Of a stretch of DNA of 64,000 nt, positions 61,358-64,000 are shown piece by piece. Position 1 is the first letter of the stretch. Every line of letters starts with the position of its first letter. The DNA is taken from assembly GCF_020037025.1 (NCBI RefSeq), contig NZ_JAIQLH010000006.1, positions 1-64,000 of the forward strand. The letters run 5' to 3'. The notes beneath the pieces were generated by a model. That model made no database searches. It saw only the letters and a list, made by a program, of their open reading frames with translations, and was not told the origin of the DNA. The DNA comes from Streptomyces huiliensis. GTDB taxonomy: Bacteria; Actinomycetota; Actinomycetes; Streptomycetales; Streptomycetaceae. A program made the position numbers and the translations under genes.

Positions 61358-62608
61358 ATGCGCGTGCTGTTGTCGACATACGGATCCCGCGGCGACGTGG
61401 AACCGCTGGCGGGGCTCGCCACGCGGCTCCTCGAAGCGGGCGCCGAGGTACGGGTGTGCGCGCCGCCGGACGAGGAGTTCGTGGAGCGGCTGGCCGGGGT
61501 CGGGGCGCCGGTGGTGCCGGTCGGGCCGTCGGCTCGGGAGCTCACGCTGGCGGCGCCGGGGCCCGAGTCGTTCCCCAGGGTCGCGGCCGAGCTGATCGCC
61601 GAACAGTTCGTCAAGGTCGCCGCGGCGGCGGAGGGCTGCGACGTGGTGGTGGCGACCGGCATGCTGCCGGCGACGGCCGGGGCGCTGTCGGTGGCCGAGA
61701 AGCTGGGCGTCCCCTCCGTGTCCGTCAGCTTCCAGCAGCTCACCCTGCCGTCCCCGTACCACCCTCCACTGGCGTATCCGGGCCACCCGTTCCCGCCCGA
61801 CGTGACCGACAACCTGGCGCTGTGGGGCCTGGACGCCCGGAACGTCGACGCGATCTTCGGGGCGGCGCTCAACACCAACCGGGTGGCGAACGGCCTGCCC
61901 CCGGTCGACGGCGTCCGCGACTACGTCGTCGGCGACCGCCCGTGGCTGGCGTCGGACCCCGTCCTGGACCCGTGGCGCGCGTGGCCGGGCCTCGACGTCG
62001 TCCAGACCGGGGCGTGGGCCCTGCCCGACGAACGCCCGCTTCCGGCCGACCTGATGGCGTTCCTGGACACCGGCGACCCGCCGGTGTACGTCGGTTTCGG
62101 CAGCATGCCCCTGCACGCGGCGCCGGACGCCGCCGAGGTGGCCATCGCGGCGGTACGGGCCCAGGGCCGCCGCGCGCTCGTCCGGCGCGGCTGGGCCGAA
62201 CTCGCCCTCGTGGACGGGCGCGACGACTGCTTCGCCGTCGGCGAGGTCAACCAGCAGGCGCTGTTCCCCCGGGTCGCCGCCGTCGTGCACCACGGCGGCG
62301 CGGGCACCACGGCGACGGCCGCCCGGGCGGGCGTGCCCCAGGTGGTCGTGCCGCAGGCGACCGACCAGCCGTACTGGGCGCGCCGCGTGGCCGACCTGGG
62401 CATCGGCGTGGCCCACGACGGCCCGGCCCCGACGCTCGCGTCCCTCACCTCCGCCCTCGCCGCGGCCCTCACCCCCGAAACCCAGACCCGAGCCGCCACC
62501 ATCGCCGCCTCGATCACCCCCGACGGCGCGACGACGGCGGCGCGGCTGCTGCTCGACGGGGTCGGCGGGGGCGGCGGGGGCGGCGGGATCAGCCGAGGCG
62601 GCGGCTGA
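61358..62608 (+). CDS. MGT-family UDP-glycosyltransferase (GT1)
   Basis: A 416-residue protein. The N-terminal domain begins MRVLLSTYGSRGDVEPLAGLA. The nucleotide-binding C-terminal motif is HHGGAGTTATAARAGVPQVVVPQATDQPYWARRVADLG, typical of macrolide or glycopeptide glycosyltransferases. It probably modifies a small molecule, for resistance or tailoring. The C-terminal glycine run (GGGGGGGG) is low complexity. AAGGAAGTG precedes the ATG. Confidence 0.9.
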   Translation: MRVLLSTYGSRGDVEPLAGLATRLLEAGAEVRVCAPPDEEFVERLAGVGAPVVPVGPSARELTLAAPGPESFPRVAAELIAEQFVKVAAAAEGCDVVVATGMLPATAGALSVAEKLGVPSVSVSFQQLTLPSPYHPPLAYPGHPFPPDVTDNLALWGLDARNVDAIFGAALNTNRVANGLPPVDGVRDYVVGDRPWLASDPVLDPWRAWPGLDVVQTGAWALPDERPLPADLMAFLDTGDPPVYVGFGSMPLHAAPDAAEVAIAAVRAQGRRALVRRGWAELALVDGRDDCFAVGEVNQQALFPRVAAVVHHGGAGTTATAARAGVPQVVVPQATDQPYWARRVADLGIGVAHDGPAPTLASLTSALAAALTPETQTRAATIAASITPDGATTAARLLLDGVGGGGGGGGISRGGG

Positions 62609-62686
62609 GGGCCGGCCGGACGAACCCTCTTGTCAGTGGCGACCGCTACGGTGTGTAGTGCACGGCTCACTCACGGGAGGAGGCGC

Positions 62687-63307
62687 ATGATGGCAGTCAT
62701 GGTGGACATTCCGCGCGAGGCGCCGCAAGCGATAGACGGCGAGGACGGGAAGGGGGAGAAGGCCGATTTCGAGCAGCTCTGCCGCGATCTGGAGCAGGTC
62801 AACGACACCCTGCCCGACGGTTATCGCGTGGAGACCATCGGGGGGAAAATCGTCATGTCGCCGTGGCCGCAGGGCCGCTACCTCCGCGTCATGCGGAGTC
62901 TGGAGCGCCAGCTCAGGCCGCACGTTCCGGAAGGTCATGAAGTAGGCACCGAGCCCTGCCTGTTCCGCTTTCCCGCACAGGAAAGGGGGTACGGGCCCGA
63001 CCTTCACGTGGCCGACGAGGCCCTCGTCGACGTGGAGGGCATCTTCCTGCCGGGTGAGGCGCTATCCCTGGTCGGTGAGGTGACGTCGTCGTCGACGCGG
63101 ACATTCGACCTCACGGACAAGGTGGAGGTCTACGGCAGGGGCGGCGTCCCCGTCTACGTTCTGATCGACATGGCCGTCAAGGCGGTCACCGTGTACCACG
63201 ACCCCGCCCCCGACCGGGGCTACCGGGCCCACACCCAGGTCAAGTTCGGCGACAAGGTGCGCGTCCCCGCGCCCTTCGGCTGCGAGGTGGACACCGCCAT
63301 GTGGTGA
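62687..63307 (+). CDS. Uma2-family PD-(D/E)XK-fold protein
   Basis: A 206-residue protein. The Uma2 fold shows YGPDLHVADEALVD and LVGEVTSSSTRTFDLTDKVEVYGRGGVPVYVLID, the positions of the nuclease-type acidic site. The role of Uma2 proteins is not established; they are abundant in streptomycetes. GGAGGAGG precedes ATG at 62687. Confidence 0.88.
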   Translation: MMAVMVDIPREAPQAIDGEDGKGEKADFEQLCRDLEQVNDTLPDGYRVETIGGKIVMSPWPQGRYLRVMRSLERQLRPHVPEGHEVGTEPCLFRFPAQERGYGPDLHVADEALVDVEGIFLPGEALSLVGEVTSSSTRTFDLTDKVEVYGRGGVPVYVLIDMAVKAVTVYHDPAPDRGYRAHTQVKFGDKVRVPAPFGCEVDTAMW

Positions 63308-63401
63308 CCGCGACGGCCCCGGACTCCGAAAGGCCGCCGACCGCCGCCCGCCCGCGAAAACCCCGTGCCGGCGGCCCTGGCCGGGCCTAGGATCACGTGC
63401 C

Positions 63402-64000
63402 GTGCTCTCTCGCCCCTCCTTCGTCGACGACCGGACCGTCACCGACACGGTCGCCGCGCACTGGACGCTGTCCGGAGTGACCGAAGTCGCCTACCTGCCC
63501 TGGGGGTTCGGCGCCTACCACTGGCGGGTGGCGGACGGCGGCGGGGCGGCGCTGTTCGTCACGCTGGACCGGCTGGAGCCGCGGCACACCGCGGAGTCGT
63601 TGGAGGCCGCCTACGCGGGGGCCGCGGCGCTGGCCGCGGGCGGGCTGGAGGCGGTGTGCGCGCCGCTGCGGGCCCGGAACGGGCGGTTCACCGTGGCCGT
63701 GGACGGCGGCGCGCTGAGCGTGACGCCGTGGCTGGACGGCCGGTCGCCCGGCGAGGAGGAGGCGGGCCGGCCGGATCACGTCGCACGGGTCGTCGACGCG
63801 CTCGCCGCGCTGCACGCCGCCGCGCCGCCGGAGGGCCTGCGGCCCTGGACGCCGCGGGTGGCGCCCGGGTTCGCCGACGCCCTGCGGGCGCGCACGGCCC
63901 GTCCCTGGGCGTCCGGGCCGCTCGCGGAGGAGGCCAGGAACGCGATCGCCGCGCGCGCCGCCGCGATCGCGCGCTGGACGGACCGCTACCACGCGCTGGC
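63402..64000 (+). CDS. Aminoglycoside-phosphotransferase-like kinase, 3' end outside window
   Basis: GTG at 63402 opens a frame that runs without a stop to the end of the window (199 codons). It reads FVDDRTVTDTVAAHWTLSG, VAYLPWGFGAYHWRVADG and VTPWLDGRSPGEEEAG, then ARVVDALAALHAAAPPEG, the pattern of APH/choline-kinase-fold phosphotransferases. The catalytic aspartate region would lie beyond base 64000. The substrate is unknown. Confidence 0.8.
   Translation, partial: MLSRPSFVDDRTVTDTVAAHWTLSGVTEVAYLPWGFGAYHWRVADGGGAALFVTLDRLEPRHTAESLEAAYAGAAALAAGGLEAVCAPLRARNGRFTVAVDGGALSVTPWLDGRSPGEEEAGRPDHVARVVDALAALHAAAPPEGLRPWTPRVAPGFADALRARTARPWASGPLAEEARNAIAARAAAIARWTDRYHAL

Overview
The window is high-GC chromosomal DNA with GTG/ATG starts, strong G/C third-position bias, few rho-independent terminators and a core gene set (HrdA-type sigma factor, DnaG, Dgt-like phosphohydrolase, PPDK, DusB, F-type sortase, Tat/lipoprotein sugar-binding protein without its own ATPase). 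This fits Streptomyces or a close relative. No rRNA, phage or complete insertion sequence was seen.

Layout. 1-8714: housekeeping and stress genes. These are a pyroglutamyl-peptidase-like protein (partial), a nitrilase-type hydrolase, an ohr/quinone-reductase pair with a divergent MarR regulator, a class F sortase, a second OsmC protein, a phosphoglycerate-mutase-like phosphatase overlapping a thioredoxin, and a DUF1259 secreted protein. 8860-9497: a vapBC toxin-antitoxin pair next to a tRNA cluster (one CAU tRNA and five tandem tRNA-Asn, 9807-10459). 10667-18583: YtxH-like protein, xylulokinase, HrdA-like sigma factor, dnaG, an FAD reductase and dgt. 18740-25453: DUF218 protein, secreted serine protease, TSUP transporter, SDR, APC permease and a small membrane protein. 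25651-31376: a glycosyltransferase divergent from a three-gene sugar ABC importer, with two phased decamer repeat arrays between them. 31597-41013: secreted protein, ArsR-like regulator, ppdK, dusB, and a divergent regulator/MFS efflux pair. 41014-42748: aldo/keto reductase plus TetR. 42927-46545: an accessory locus resembling a type VII secretion effector with paralogous small membrane proteins. 46602-53061: two-component system, VOC protein/WYL regulator pair, and a small operon with a nonsense-interrupted gene. 53169-59375: XRE-TPR regulator, a frameshifted RibD-like reductase, LysE/LysR flanked by a 224-bp direct repeat, a maleylpyruvate-isomerase-like protein, HxlR, and an internally deleted F420-reductase-like protein. 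59471-64000: GNAT, small hypotheticals, a glycosyltransferase, an Uma2 protein and a truncated phosphotransferase.

How genes work together. Many genes occur as regulator-target pairs with a visible operator in the shared promoter: MarR-quinone reductase, MmyB-like-MFS, HxlR-reductase, LysR-LysE, and TetR-AKR with a 15-bp-arm operator. Four copies of a palindromic dispersed repeat sit a few bases beyond gene 3' ends and fill two whole convergent gaps.

Most unusual features: the 10-bp-phased double array at 27991-28260; the tRNA-Asn array whose acceptor stems look recombinant; the candidate secreted toxin/immunity locus; the 224-bp duplication around lysE/lysR; and a run of decayed genes between about 52.8 and 59.4 kb (one nonsense, one frameshift, one truncation, one internal deletion). 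All calls come from reading the sequence; no database search was run.
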